Of a stretch of DNA of 64,000 bases, positions 24,701 to 36,300 are shown piece by piece. This stretch comes from Panicum virgatum (lineage: Eukaryota; Streptophyta; Magnoliopsida; Poales; Poaceae), in NCBI RefSeq assembly GCF_016808335.1, contig NC_053149.1, forward strand, positions 19,068,733 to 19,132,732, written 5' to 3'. Each line of letters starts with the position of its first letter. Positions within the stretch are counted from its first letter, which is position 1. The translations under genes and the position numbers were made by a program. A model generated the notes under the pieces. That model was not told where the DNA came from and made no database searches. It saw nothing but the letters and a program-made list of their open reading frames with translations.

Positions 24701-27610
24701 GCAGCAGGGGAGGGAACACCCCACTGGCCAGCCCATTGGCCAGGTGGGCCGGCGACGTAGGTCTGGTGTTGAGCTGGAGGAGCGGCCCGCGGAGGCATCG
24801 GGGCCCGTGGAACCAGCCACATGTAGATCGCGCCGGTCCACGGGTTGTAGAAGCTGGTGCCGGTCGGTGGAGCCGTCGCAGGGGAGGAGGAGCCGCCGCC
24901 AGATGCGTTGCCGGAGGCGCCGCCGCCAGATGCGTTGTCGGAGGCGCCGCCAGCGGAGGAACCCCCGCCGCCGCCGCCTTTGTTGAAGCGCTTGCCGTGC
25001 TGGAAGCCGCCGCCCCCGGAGTTGGACGCCGACTGCTGTGGCGTCTTCGGGGCGGAGTCCTACTGCTGGGGTGGTCGAGGCGGCGCCGGGGTGGGTGGCT
25101 TGGATCCGCCAGAGCCGCCGGTGCTGGAGCTGGAGAGGGCGGTGAGGGCAGCGGCGGGGGGAGCTTTGGCCATGGTCAGCTCCTCGAGACGAAGGTCGTC
25201 GCGCACCTGGAGGAAGGAAGGGAGCGGGGTGCTGCGGCGAAGATGAAGACCAAGGGCGCTGAAGCGCTCATTGAGCTCACGGATGATGTTGAGGACGAGC
25301 GTCTCCTCGGAGATCGGTTGGCCGAGGTACCGAAGATCTTCCGCCATGTGTTTGAAGCGGCGGCAGTAGTTGACGACGGAGAGATCGCCTTGGGAAAAGG
25401 CCCGGAAGTCTTGGTGGCGTAGAGAGCTCGGGTGGTACGGTTCCCAAGGAATTGGGACTCGATGGCGAGCCAGATCGCACGGGCGGAGGCGCCGCGCTCG
25501 GAGACAGAGTCGGCGAGATCATCGGAGATGGCGCTGAGCAGCCAAGTGCGGACGACACAATTCATCCGCACCCAGGAAGGAGAAGCAGGGGCGACGGCGT
25601 CGGAGAGAACATGGCGTTCCAGCGAGTACTTTCCGAGGACGTCAAGGAAGGACTCCTTCCAGCGGGCGTAGAAGGTGGAGTTGACATCCAGGAGCAGCGG
25701 GACGAGAGTCCGGATGTTCTGGACAGACAGCTTGCGCATGGAGATTGAGGAGGACGGCGGCCTCCTGTTGGAGAAGAGCGGCCTGGAGGTCGATGTCGTC
25801 TTCGCCATGGTGGAAGGCGTCGGCGTCATCTTCCTTGGAGGGCGCGGCCGCGGCACGTTCGGCAGCAGCGCACTCCTGCGCGGCACGGAGACGAGCGGCG
25901 GCGGCGTCGAGATTGGCCTGAGTGGAGGCGGCCTCCCGCTCAGCTTCCTCGGCGCGGGCCAGAGCAGCAGCTCGGGCAGCCTCGGCTGTGCGTGCTTCCT
26001 CGTCGCGTGCAGCGTCGGCGGCAGGCTTGGCGGCGTCATCGTCGCTAGAAGTCATGGCGCTAGGCCGGGCGGGCGCGCAAAGTGCAGCGCCGGCGGGTAG
26101 CGCAGAGGCGCGCTAGGAGCAGCGCCGGTGAGGTGGGGCGCGCGTACAACGGCGCCAGCAGCGGAAGGAGAAAACCTAGTCTCGTGATACCATGAAAGAG
26201 ATGTAATTTGTGTGGAATAATTGCTTGATTAATTGGGAGATACACATGTTACATATATAGGGCTGAGAATAGCTTGGGCTCAAGGAAACCCCAAAACCAA
26301 ATCTACTTAGGACTCTAACTAACCATATCTCTAGCTTGGGGCTAAAGGAAAGCCCGAAACCAAATCTACTCAGGACTCTAACTAACCATATCTCCCTAAC
26401 CAAACACAGGGCCGGCCGGCTTATACATGCCTAGCGCAGGACCCACACACAAGTATATACAGAATCTGTCTAACAGATCCCCCTTTTACTTTTTCATGTA
26501 AATTAATGCCTTTTCTAATGCTCTGCCTTTTACTGATGTGTTGTAAATTAGATTATGGGATCTCCCTGATTTGGTTCTATTCTATAAACCACTCCTAGGA
26601 CCTCCTTGCTTATATATGTACATGTGCTTTGCACCCCATAATCAATCTACTATTCCCAAGCCATATTCTCTTTCAGTAAGAGCAGCAGGCATGATTTATT
26701 TGTTAACACATATATGGATGTCCTGCCACCTTTTATCTGAATTTAATTTGTACTTCCGGCAAAATAAAAGGAGCCACCGCAGTGTCTGAAAGAACTTCAT
26801 TACAACTTTTATGTATGAAAGGTTAATGAGCATCTTGGAGACTATCTAATTCACAGAGTTGGAGAAATAAAATGATGAATAATCAGTGAAGTGTTGGAGC
26901 AGTTGTCAAACATTTCTAAATGGATTTGTTTTTTGTACCCTGTGTAGGAGCATTTCATCTATATGATGTTACTCTGGCTTGCAGCCTTTTTTGGGTGTTC
27001 TTGAATTCCCTATCCTAGTCTCTTTTCATGGCGATCCTAAACAATTATCAATATGGACAAGTGCTTGGCCCTGGCTTTTACCATACAGCTCAAGTTGTTC
27101 TGGACTCTTACAGAATAATTATTGCAAAATAATAAAGTCAAACCTCTTGTATTTTCTGTTGTCTAGATGGTTGATCGTTTGAAGCTTCTGAATCGTGAAA
27201 TCACAAATGATGACTCAAGATGCATAGCTGATGCGAGACGAATGAAAGATGAGTTGGAGAAAAAGTACAATGATTTGAGTTCTTTTGAAAAGGAGGCAGA
27301 CGAATTTTTGAAGGTACTTTTCGTATTTGTTTTGTTCAATACTTAAGATGTATAGTACATTCACAATCAGATAATTTAAATGAAATTCTATTTGATTTGG
27401 TAGAATTCAGAGAAGAGGCTCCAAGATGCAATACTCAAAGATGATGAAGAAACTCAGGCAGCTGCAAGAGAGCTGCTGGAACTTGTTGATTCCATTGCTG
27501 AGCATAAAGAGTTCATGGAAGCAAGAATTGCTCAGAGGAGGAAGGAACTGTATGAAGCTGCAGATTATATAGCCTCTTTGGCATCCAAGACATCATCTCC
27601 CAATCCTTAG
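18788..27610 (+). CDS. NDC80: kinetochore protein NDC80 (HEC1 homologue)
   Basis: Microtubule-binding subunit of the NDC80 complex of the outer kinetochore; with NUF2, SPC24 and SPC25 it links chromosomes to spindle microtubules. Four exons: 18788-19908, 20017-20263, 27167-27313, 27404-27610 (GT-AG, phases agree), 573 residues, the usual size for plants. Residues 1-75 form a basic Ser/Arg-rich tail. About 80-200 is the calponin-homology head (SWPPLLSVLHWLTIFAQY, then FMLYTTQGYRYFLEGDDD). From about 215 to the end is heptad-rich coiled coil with an interruption near LKPGIDFQYMINSKGSSPAE. The start is the first ATG after a GC-rich leader and fits the family N-terminus. Intron 2 is 6,903 bp because of a complete copia element in the opposite orientation. 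No coding damage was seen. Confidence 0.92.
20929..21212 (-). repeat. 3' LTR of the copia in NDC80
   Basis: 284 bp, TG...CA ended. It contains two direct copies of a cttggggctcaag/cttggggctaaag..aaaccaaatctact segment, which the partner LTR shares. Confidence 0.92.
21207..26055 (-). pseudogene. copia gag-pol polyprotein, interrupted
   Basis: On the minus strand: gag from 26055, with an Ala/Glu-rich N-terminus then the capsid region up to 25060 (LVLNIIRELNERFSALGLHL). The protease has WYFDTGATTHMASD near 24640. The gag-pre-integrase and integrase core (24822-23396) include SLWHQRLRHPG, CHACQLGRH and LVILDDFSHY. The Pro/Ala-rich spacer lies at 23335-22841, RT at 22620-21996 (LDVNNAFLQDNL, LLLYVDDIVLT) and RNase H at 21985-21207 (YSDADWAGCPDTRKSTSGYA, then ADIFTKGL). 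Several frame changes and stops occur, for example after SRHVIF at 23396 and in gag, so the copy cannot make an intact polyprotein. All domains remain recognisable, which agrees with a moderately young insertion. Confidence 0.85.
26193..26475 (-). repeat. 5' LTR of the copia in NDC80
   Basis: 283 bp, closely matching 20929-21212, next to the tRNA primer-binding site on the minus strand. Confidence 0.92.
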
Positions 27611-27751
27611 ATCTGAATGATTATAAAGTCTGATGATAAGTTGCTGATTCCCCTTCTGATCAGCTGCGCTTCCTTGAGGTCTTACGATTATCCCTATGGC
27701 CTATGTTAAGTTCATTCAACCTGGAGCTAAGTACTACCTAAATGTTTAGCT
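27611..27751 (+). other. 3' untranslated region of NDC80 (probable)
   Basis: Directly after the stop codon and before the duplicated MATE segment begins at about 27752. No polyadenylation signal can be fixed with confidence. Confidence 0.45.
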
Positions 27752-28281
27752 GTTGGCAATGACTCTTTGACTGGATACATAACAAGTAATCTTGCACCTG
27801 TTGCAATTAGCTAGATATCTCAGATTACTCTTTACACCTGTCTCTCCAATGTATAAGCCTGCAAAACTCTCTTTCATTGAGAACTCTGGGAGCCCCTGCA
27901 AATGTGCTTATGTTGGCGGTCCAAGGTATCTTTCGGGGATTCAAGGATACCAAGGCCCTGGTGTTTTATATAGGTAACTACCGAGAAATACTATATGTTG
28001 CATTTCCTTCCCCCTTTTTTTTCTATGGAAAATTGTAAAATCCATTCCATTGTCAATCTGATTTGGGGCTCCATTGCAAAAACCCCATCATAGGTGCATG
28101 GCTTGTCAGCCAATCAGTCAGCAGTGTTTTTCTCTCATACCAAATCAGCATTAGCCACCAGTCACTAACTAGCTAGTAGTACTTTTTTTTATAACAAATT
28201 AGCATCAGCTATCAGCCGCAACCAAGCTAACAAAGTGAGGTAGCTTGGCATGTACCCGTAGACCGTAGTAGCTCCGTATCC
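27752..28281 (+). pseudogene. duplicated fragment of the MATE gene (intron 4, exon 5, intron 5)
   Basis: Closely matches 12588-13045, including exon 5 of the MATE gene and its flanking introns. The copy is dead in two visible ways. The acceptor tttacacag is changed to tttacacct. Two bases are missing in aaaactctctttcattg (the parent has aaaactctttctttcattg), which shifts the frame. Part of intron 5 present in the parent (about 12905-12945) is absent, and a MITE (28097-28237) interrupts the copy. The rest of the gene is not duplicated here. Confidence 0.88.
28097..28237. repeat. MITE inside the duplicated MATE fragment
   Basis: Sequence absent from the parental intron, with the words gtcagcagtgtttttctctc, tagtagtacttttttttata and acaaattagcatcagct. 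The same family occurs at 9779-9898 and 37541-37665. Confidence 0.6.
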
Positions 28282-28445
28282 TTATTCAAACTGAAGTATT
28301 ATGAGACTCAAAACTGTTCGAATTCAAATTCTCGTCGGACTGGATTGGACCATAGTGTACTCTAGTAGTTGCGACGCCATGTCCGAGACGGCAGAAAAGT
28401 ATCACAAAATGCATCTCCCGGTTTTCGGGAGTTGCCTAGCCTGCT
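28282..28445 (+). repeat. duplicate of the NDC80 upstream region
   Basis: Matches 17911-18026 joined to 18572-18630; for example gttgcgacgccatgtccgag corresponds to gttgcgacgtcatgtccgac, and gtatcacaaaatgcatctcc to gtatcacaaaatacgtctcc. It follows the MATE exon 5 copy directly and ends about 280 bp before the next gene's start codon, so it lies in that gene's likely promoter. Confidence 0.82.
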
Positions 28446-28724
28446 ACTGCTAGTGCTTCCTCGTCGTCGGCAACCGACTCGTTACCCTAGCAAGACTCGC
28501 AGCCGCATCCCAACTCCGAGCCCGACGCGGCAGGCACCCCCGCGCGCGCCCGTTTAATCCTTCCGTTCCGGGCGCCCGCCCCACCCACCTTCACAAACAA
28601 ACCGGACCAGACGCGAGCGCTCTCTCGGCTCTTCCTCTTCTCGTCTCACGCGCGCGCGCCTAGCTCACAGGCACCCGCGGCGCAGCAAGCTCTTCTCCTT
28701 GTCGGCGGCGGCCGTGGAGCGGGC

Positions 28725-31700
28725 ATGGAGGTCGAGTACCACGAGGTGAGAAGCTAAGAGGACCCCGCCCCGCGCATTGCGGTCGCCGGCCGGCCGGCCG
28801 CTTGCTCGTCGATTTCCTTGTTCTTTTCGTTCTCGCCCGGGGATTTCCTTGCTGATTTCCTTTTGCGCCGTGTCTGGCTGTCTGCTCGTGGGCCGCCGTG
28901 GATCGGATCGGATCGGAGCAGGAGTACGTGCGGAGCTCGAGGGGCGTGCAGCTCTTCACCTGCGGCTGGCTGCCCGCCGCGGCGGCGCCCAAGGCGCTCG
29001 TCTTCCTCTGCCACGGTGAGTCTTAACTATAATCACCTTAGCTGTATGTTTTAATAAGAATTTAAGTTACCTCAGCGGCACTGGAATACAGCTAGAAGAC
29101 GCCTCAATTAGCTAGCTTCTTCAGTTACCTGCCGTTGTTCATTGTGTTCGTGGTGCTGTTGCTCGTTGAATTGCAGGCTACGGCATGGAGTGCAGTGGCT
29201 TCATGAGAGGTAACTAACGACGCCTCTTCCCACGCTTCACCATCTACTTCTAGTAGTTTCTTGTGTGCTCTTGCTTGCTTTAGTTTCTGTGGTTCTTTCT
29301 TTCGGTTGGTCTCTTTCTCTTTTCTCGTTTTCCTTTTTTTTTATAAAAAAAGTGAAAGATGACAGGAAGGAAAACTAGTGCTGTTTCTGAAGAGGTTGTG
29401 AACATCTTGCTTTGCTTTGTCAATCCCTCCCAATCGAACCCCTTGTCGAAGGAGATAAAAATCTTCGTGTCCTGCTAGTGTACACATGCCGCATTGTATT
29501 CTATGCTTTTACAGCCATTGATGAGTTCACCTGCACCGCTAGCTATTTGCTCGTGCATCCAGTAGCATATCTATTCAATGCTCTGCCCTCTGCCTTTGCA
29601 AATCTTGACCTCCCTGCCTGTTACCAGCAAAGCTTCAGTTTTAGCAGCTGGAGCCTGGAGCAAAACAGTAGCTCGTTCTTATCTTCTCGTCAAAAAAAAA
29701 AACCGTCCATTTTTCGACCTGGCTGTGCCGATTAGCACGTCATCTTTCCGCTGCCGTGTTCAGTAGCTGTTCCTTGGTCGCCTGACAGTTTCAGAGAATC
29801 GACGACCCTTTACCCGTTTGGTTTCGTCAGCACCATGTACCTGCGCCTAACAACGGACGCAAGCGTGTAACTGCTTAATCAGGTCGTCGTCGTAGCTCGA
29901 AAGCAGCGTCCAGCTTAATCTAGCGGTAGCACAGCCAGGATGCGTCACGGTCCGGTGATGCTGACGGTCGCATTAGAATAGCTTAGAGCCTGCATGCGAT
30001 GCACGGCTAGCTAGTAGGAGTTTTACATCAGGCAAGGAGGACTCCTGCTGCCTACTGAAAGGGAAGAACAGGGGAGCAGTTCCTCACTCCTTTGCTAGGG
30101 CTTCGGGCTTCCTTCCCTGACTCTGCCTGCCCCTTCCTCCGCTCCGCATTCAAACGCCGTCCCGGGTAGGTCGATCGGCCCGATTCAAGACACCTGCCGG
30201 CACCGCTGCGCTCCCGTTCGTCGTCCTAACTTAACACTCAACAGCCTGCATAAGCAATTAATCATTATCATATTTTTGGTAGCTGCCCAGCTAGCTTGTC
30301 TCCTCTGACCAAAGGCTGTAGCCTTCTCTAAATTTGCATCTGGTTGCTAACAGTGGTTTCGGTGGTGGTTAGTCTTTGGACAACGCCTCGCACGTGCTTG
30401 TTGTGCTGGGGTCGTTCTGATCCTAATTAAGCTGCAGTATAGTAGTGTTGGTCAGAGTAACCTGACATTGTTAAATAAAACTGAAAGTAACCTGTGGAAA
30501 GACTGACATGATCAACACGCACATCGATCGTGTCCTCATCTTTGTCTTAGATATATAGTCGTTAGATCCTTGCTTCTCGCCATCGCTTTCCCCTCTTTCC
30601 CCATCTAGTATAGTAGGCGTTGTTGATGAGCCACCACCAACCTATAAACATCTGCAGCCCCTCAAATCATCTTCAGCTCAGGGCAGTCAGTCCCTGTCAA
30701 GATCCAGACCCCAAACCAAACACCACATGTTTTCCTTGTTCACGCCGCGGTTGGAACACGAGTGCCTTTGATGCCGCCGGGGATCGGAGGTGGGCATTTT
30801 GGACGGGTGAGCTGCCCCCGACCAACCGCCGGCCGGCCGGGCTACCATCGCCGCCTCCGATCCCTTCCTTGATCACGCGGCGGCAATAGCCAGCGCATCG
30901 CGTCTAGAAGGTCGTCATCCATGGTGGCCCAGCCTCACAGTCACAGCTCAGGGCGACCACCACCACCGGCCGGCCGGCCGGCCCCAAGCGTCCTGCAGGT
31001 CGGCTTGATGGCGTCGAGCCTTAACTGCGTGGAGGTTGCAGGGATGGCGGGTGCACAGCAATGGCGGGAATGGCCAAACATGTGGAGTGGAGTCCTTGTG
31101 GGGTGGACAGGCCTCATTTACAGTGGATTGAAGGCCTTGCCAAGAATTTAGGCCGTATATACCACTATTCCTCCCTCTTTCGGCTGCTTGATTTCTATGG
31201 GATTAAAAAGGCTGTTGTAACTATTTTTTATACTACTATAAAATGATGAGCTATATGTTTCAGAAAAGCGCAGTACAAACAAGCTAAGTTAGAAACTGTG
31301 CTAAAAAACATTGAAGAAAAAGTTCTTTCCGTCAAATTAATAATCTTCCCAATGCTTATGCAACCCATGATTCTGAAACGCAATTTGGATCAGAATTAGA
31401 TGATCTTCAGAGATGTTTTTTTTCTTCTTTTTTTGATGGCCTGTCTCTGATTCTGATACTAATGCAAATGCATGGACGATCGTTGAATGCAGAATGCGGC
31501 GTGCGGCTGGCGGCGGCCGGTTACGGCGTGTTCGGGATCGACTACGAGGGCCACGGCAAGTCGATGGGCGCCCGCTGCTACATCCGCAGCTTCCGCCGCC
31601 TCGTCGACGACTGCCACAACTTCTTCAAGTCCATCTGCGGTGAGTGAGGTTGCTTTGCCATCTCGAATTATCGATGCGCCATTCCTGTTGCCTGATCACA

Positions 31701-32825
31701 TTCTGAAATCTCTGAACTTTTTCTGCATGCAGAGCTTGAGGAGTACCGGAGCAAGAGCCGGTTCCTGTACGGCGAGTCCATGGGCGGCGCGGTGGCGCTG
31801 CTGCTGCACATGAAGGACCCGGCCTTCTGGGACGGCGCCGTCCTCGTCGCGCCCATGTGCAAGGTCAGTACTCCTCCTCGAGTGGCTGAATCTTCGTTCG
31901 CTTCAGGATGAGTTCGCATTGCCTGAACTGAAAACTGACGCAATCTGATTCATTCAGATATCGGAGAAGGTGAAGCCGCACCCGCTGGTGATCACGCTCC
32001 TGACGCAGGTGGAGGACGTGATCCCCAAGTGGAAGATCGTGCCCACCAAGGACGTCATCGATGCCGCCTTCAAGGACCCCGTCAAGCGCGAAAAGGTCAG
32101 CCGCCCGGCCTGTCAAACTACAGAATCAGCAGCATGACCGAGCGCTGCATTTGCCAACTCTTTTTCGTTTTACAAACTTTTTGCTATGTTGTAAAATCAT
32201 GATGTCTGACTGTGGAACGCTCTGGTGCTTCTGCAATGCCTAGCAGATCAGGAAGAACAAGCTCATCTACCAGGACAAGCCGCGGCTCAAGACCGCGCTG
32301 GAGATGCTCAGAACCAGCATGCACATAGAAGACAGCTTGTCACAGGTAAATTACTATGCTGATGACGTTGTTCAGAGCCAAAAAGAAAAATGCTACGGTG
32401 ACTGACGCTAAATGCTGGCTCTGAACTCTTCTGCGGATTTGTTTGGCCAGGTGAAGCTGCCGTTCTTCGTCCTGCACGGCGAGGCCGACACGGTGACGGA
32501 CCCGGAGATCAGCCGCGCGCTGTACGAGCGCGCTGCCAGCGCGGACAAGACCATCAAGCTCTACCCGGAGATGTGGCACGGCCTCACCGCCGGCGAGCCT
32601 GACGAGAACGTGGAGGCCATCTTCTCCGACATCGTCGCCTGGCTCAACGAGCGCAGCCGCAGCTGGACCATGGAGGACCGCCTCACGAAGATGACGCCAG
32701 CTCCCGGCAAGTTCGTTGATAGCGAGAACCGCGGTGAGGCGCCGGTTCGAGCGCGACCTCAGGGACAGCGCCGAGGCTTCCTCTGCGGGCTTGCCGGCAG
32801 GACGCATCACCACGCTGAGATGTGA
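28725..32825 (+). CDS. monoacylglycerol lipase / caffeoylshikimate esterase-like alpha/beta hydrolase
   Basis: Serine hydrolase of the plant MAGL/CSE family, which cleaves monoacylglycerols or, in some members, caffeoyl shikimate in lignin synthesis; sequence alone does not decide the substrate. Eight exons: 28725-28745, 28922-29015, 29177-29209, 31493-31639, 31733-31863, about 31958-32095, 32247-32345, 32451-32825. GT-AG phases agree, giving 345 residues. Visible landmarks: oxyanion region FLCHGYGMECS, nucleophile elbow GESMGG (Ser about 114), acid in HGEADTVTD (Asp about 234) and catalytic His in MWHGLT (about 264). The first exon codes only seven residues (MEVEYHE). Intron 3 is 2.28 kb. 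No signal peptide is seen, so it is probably cytosolic or peripherally membrane-bound. Its 3' end converges on UXS. Confidence 0.9.
29210..31492 (+). other. long intron 3 of the hydrolase gene
   Basis: Bounded by gtaact and tgcag in the same phase. It contains no recognised gene; short open frames at 29412-29735 and 30620-31151 lack domains. It has several ccggccggccgg runs near 30825 and 30970. No transposon ends were identified. Confidence 0.6.
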
Positions 32826-33367
32826 AAGATAGAACTGCCAGCACTGATCAGACGTGCACTTGGTTGAACAATGGCGAATAAGGAAGTGGTGATGGGCATT
32901 TTGTTATGTATAGGTCTCGATATTTTTGTCAGGGTTCTGTATGACCAACCATTCCCTTACTTCCATTGCAGTAAACATTTGCTCAATAATGATCAAAGCT
33001 TTTGCCCCATATCAGTTTGACACTCATGCTGAAACATGTGCAATGTGCTTATAACCTTAATGTATTATTAGCAACTCATATTATCTGTTAACGACACCAT
33101 TACAAATTGTATGTTGTTACATATAGAATTATTACAGGCAAAAGAACCAAAAAAAGAAAAGAACAGCATTACAGCAGTACCAAGATATTTGGTAGTATCC
33201 AACATCTTCTAAGAACTACGTATGCAGCCATGACCTTTTGTCCGTGTTGTACAGAGCAGCCAAAGGGCATATACCACCAAAACTGTCCAGATCGTTTGCT
33301 CCCGTCTTCCAATTTCGTGTCATGTGATCATAGACTGAACAAATGCGTCACTTTGACATGGTGAGGA
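32826..33367. other. shared 3' region between convergent hydrolase and UXS genes
   Basis: 542 bp between the two stop codons, AT-rich, holding both 3' untranslated regions. No other feature seen. Confidence 0.6.
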
Positions 33368-36300
33368 TTAAGAAAGGCCACCAGCTGCCTCAGTGGATTC
33401 TTCCTGGTCCCCGAAGATACGTTTGCGGAAGTCGGTGACCATGAGGGGAAGGCCCTCATGTAGGGGAACCTTGGGCTCCCAGCCAAGAAGCTCTTTGGCA
33501 CGGCTGATGTCAGGCTTGCGCTTATGTGGATCATCTGCAGTGTTTGGACGGAACTCAATGCGTGCTTCTGGGTCAATGGTGTCCTGGACCACCTTAGCCA
33601 GCTCCAGCATCGTGAATTCACCAGGGTTTCCCAGGTTGAATGGTCCAATGTGGTCCCCTTCCATTAGCTTCATCAGCCCTTCCACCTGCAGAAATTGCCA
33701 TATTAGTATAGGATTCAGTAGTTTATACTGCCTACAGAATCAGAGAAATTGGATAGAACTAAATGATTGATCCTCATCATCAAGCACAGTTTCTGGATAA
33801 TTGGATATTTTAGAAAGAAACCTCTAACATACAGAACTTTAGTGGATCATAAGTATGCACTAAATATCTCAGAGCAACAAGCATGGGATATATTGAATCA
33901 TTTCAGGGATGTTATTGACATTGAGATATCAACTATGCAGATAGTTTCTCTAGTATGCCAAATGAGATATCAAATATGCAGATAGTTTCTCTAGTATGCC
34001 ATGGATACTGTGCAAATAAGTCAAGATACTCATATGACACGTGTACTTTTTTAGGGAATTTTGTTTTGACAGGTTTGTTCAAACATATCTTTTGGGGTAA
34101 TAGAGGGACCGACCAAATCCGAGACGTACTGAAAGCTCCTAGTCTGCTTGCCATCACCATAGACAGTCAAAGGCTCCTTCCTCAGCGCCTGAAAACCATA
34201 ATTCCGCGAGGAGCATTTCAATATACAAAAATGAAGTGCATAGGCATCAAGGTGCCAAAAGAGGGCCTGCAACTGCTGGCTACCTGAGCAACGAAATTGC
34301 TGACAACGCGGCCATCATCGATGCACATGCGAGGACCATATGTGTTAAAGATCCGGGCGATCCTTACCTAAATCAAAAACAAGTAACCTATTGTATTACC
34401 TCCCACAAAAATTAATCTGAATGCTATTGATTCCAAGCATTTAAATAGCACGAGAACCTCAAGGTTGGCACCACGATGATAGTCCATGGTTAATGTTTCA
34501 GCAGTGCGCTTACCCTCATCATAGCAGCTCCTGACACCTATAAGTAAAAAAAAGAAGTATTTGCATTAGTAAGTGCCTTCAAAACAAGTAAAAACTTAGA
34601 ATAAATGAAATCAAACAGTATATGGCGTAATATGAAAAGGGCTTCTCTTAGGATAGGATTAGCTGTTCCTATCAAGATCATTAATCTCTTTTCAGGTGCT
34701 TGATTCCTCTTTCATCCTTATTGGTCGCACTAGTTTGGTTAAACTAAGCGGACCTAGTGTGGACTCATATTCTTGTTTTATTAGGCAGGGATCCACATAG
34801 TGGATGTCCTCCTTGGGAACCAATTCTACCAACCAAAAGTGCCTACTTTCACATCAAAGATCCAAAACATGTATGTCAACCAAATTAGGATACCATGACC
34901 ACATTTTTCAAGCATTTCTAATTACAGCCAAGGCCAAACATCCCTTTGCCAAACAGAGCAGTAGCTTCACAGCCAATGCACACACTATCTATTAATGGAT
35001 TCATTGGGAAGGAACAGCTTTTTTTTGAAAAAAAACATAATTATCTTGATCCAACCTAACTATTGTGTCACAGTTGGGTGCCCAGAAATCAATCCAACAT
35101 TGAGGATATTCCTGTTCTTTCTACTGTTCTTTCTACTAATCTCCCATGTCAACCCAATAAGTCTGTTTGAGGAAACTGTTGCATCAAAGAATTCGCAAAA
35201 CAGAATAATATTATAAAGAGAGTTGTTACCAATAGGATTGACATTGCCCCAGTAAGTTTCCACCTGAGGGTGCTGGAGGGGATCGCCATAGACCTCACTG
35301 GTGCTGGTGAGTAGAAACCTTGCCCCAATCCTCTTTGCCAATCCAAGCATATTCAGTGTCCCAACTACATTTGTCTTGTGCCATCTCAAAGGTTAAAGTT
35401 CACAACAACATTTCAGAAAGATAGAGCAAGCACTAGCATGTCAAACAGCTTTCTTATTTGATGTTTTGACTATTTCAGGTTCTAGTCTGGTAGCTAGGCA
35501 CTTAGGCTTTGCCTTCAGTAAGCACCAGCACTAGTAGTTGGAAAAAGAAAGACATGACAATGAAGTTAAGTGATAGATACGCAACATTGATTAGAAAGAA
35601 AAGGGTGGCGATATCGATGTACGATTTTTGCAACTACAATCCAAACTTTGTCAAAAGTGGGGAAAACTATAAAACTCGACTAGGTCCAAAGTCCGAGCGC
35701 AGCTTTGACCTTTAGTCCTTTAGTCCAATTACAAGTTACAACAATACAAAGCAATCATTTTCATCAAAATTAGAATTAGCAGGCAACCCAGTCCGAGATC
35801 ACCAGATCCAAGAAGCTTTCTTCAAAGCAATCCAATCACAGAATTTCGTATGCCTGAGAGTAAACACCAATTTGAAGTATACAAAAACAATAAAAAAGAA
35901 AACAACACACAACACACTTCCTATAAAAAAATCAACATCTCCGAAATTGTACACGATCCGTTCAAATACTGTAGTTTTACTGAGCCTTACCATCCAGAAA
36001 TTAATCGAACCCATAAAATCTATCCAGAATAAATAAAACTATACCAGAAAGAAAGGGCCACACCAAGCACCTTAGCAATCAATTGTCCACAGCCATCAAT
36101 CATCAAAATGTTAATAATTAAAGGCAACCAAATTTGTAATAGCATTCAGATTCAGAGGAAGCAAGTGAGCAAGGATATGATGGTCTTGATTGGGTTGTAC
36201 TTGTAGTGCACGGGGCTGGCCGGGCAGGCAAGGTGGTAGATCTGGTCGACCTCGAGCAGTATGGGCTCGACGACGTCGTGGCGGATCACCTCGAACCTGG

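Larger units (their letters stand above)
20929..26475 (-). mobile_element. complete Ty1/copia LTR retrotransposon in NDC80 intron 2 (Ale/Retrofit-like)
   Basis: LTRs 20929-21212 and 26193-26475 both run from TGAAAGAGATG to CTGTCTAACA and differ at roughly ten positions. The 5-bp target duplication GATCC is exact (20924-20928 and 26476-26480). On the minus strand the primer-binding site after the 5' LTR (26192 leftwards) begins TGGTATCACGAG, resembling initiator-Met tRNA-primed elements. The 3' LTR is preceded by the purine tract GCGGGGGCG. Length is 5,547 bp. Gene order gag, protease, integrase, RT, RNase H is that of copia. The lineage guess rests on the NPWTGAIYMW segment between gag and protease. 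Confidence 0.93.
20264..27166 (+). other. NDC80 intron 2, expanded by a copia insertion
   Basis: Donor gtaagt after AKHDK and acceptor ttgtctag before MVDRLK keep the frame. Outside the transposon (20929-26475, plus one 5-bp duplication) the intron is about 1.35 kb of AT-rich sequence with no other feature recognised. Confidence 0.85.

Noticed and set aside
27752..28281. A second MATE transporter gene downstream of NDC80
   Set aside because: Only exon 5 and its flanking introns are present; the acceptor is lost and the exon has a 2-bp deletion.
29412..31246. Small genes inside hydrolase intron 3
   Set aside because: Frames under 110 codons with no domain or splice support.
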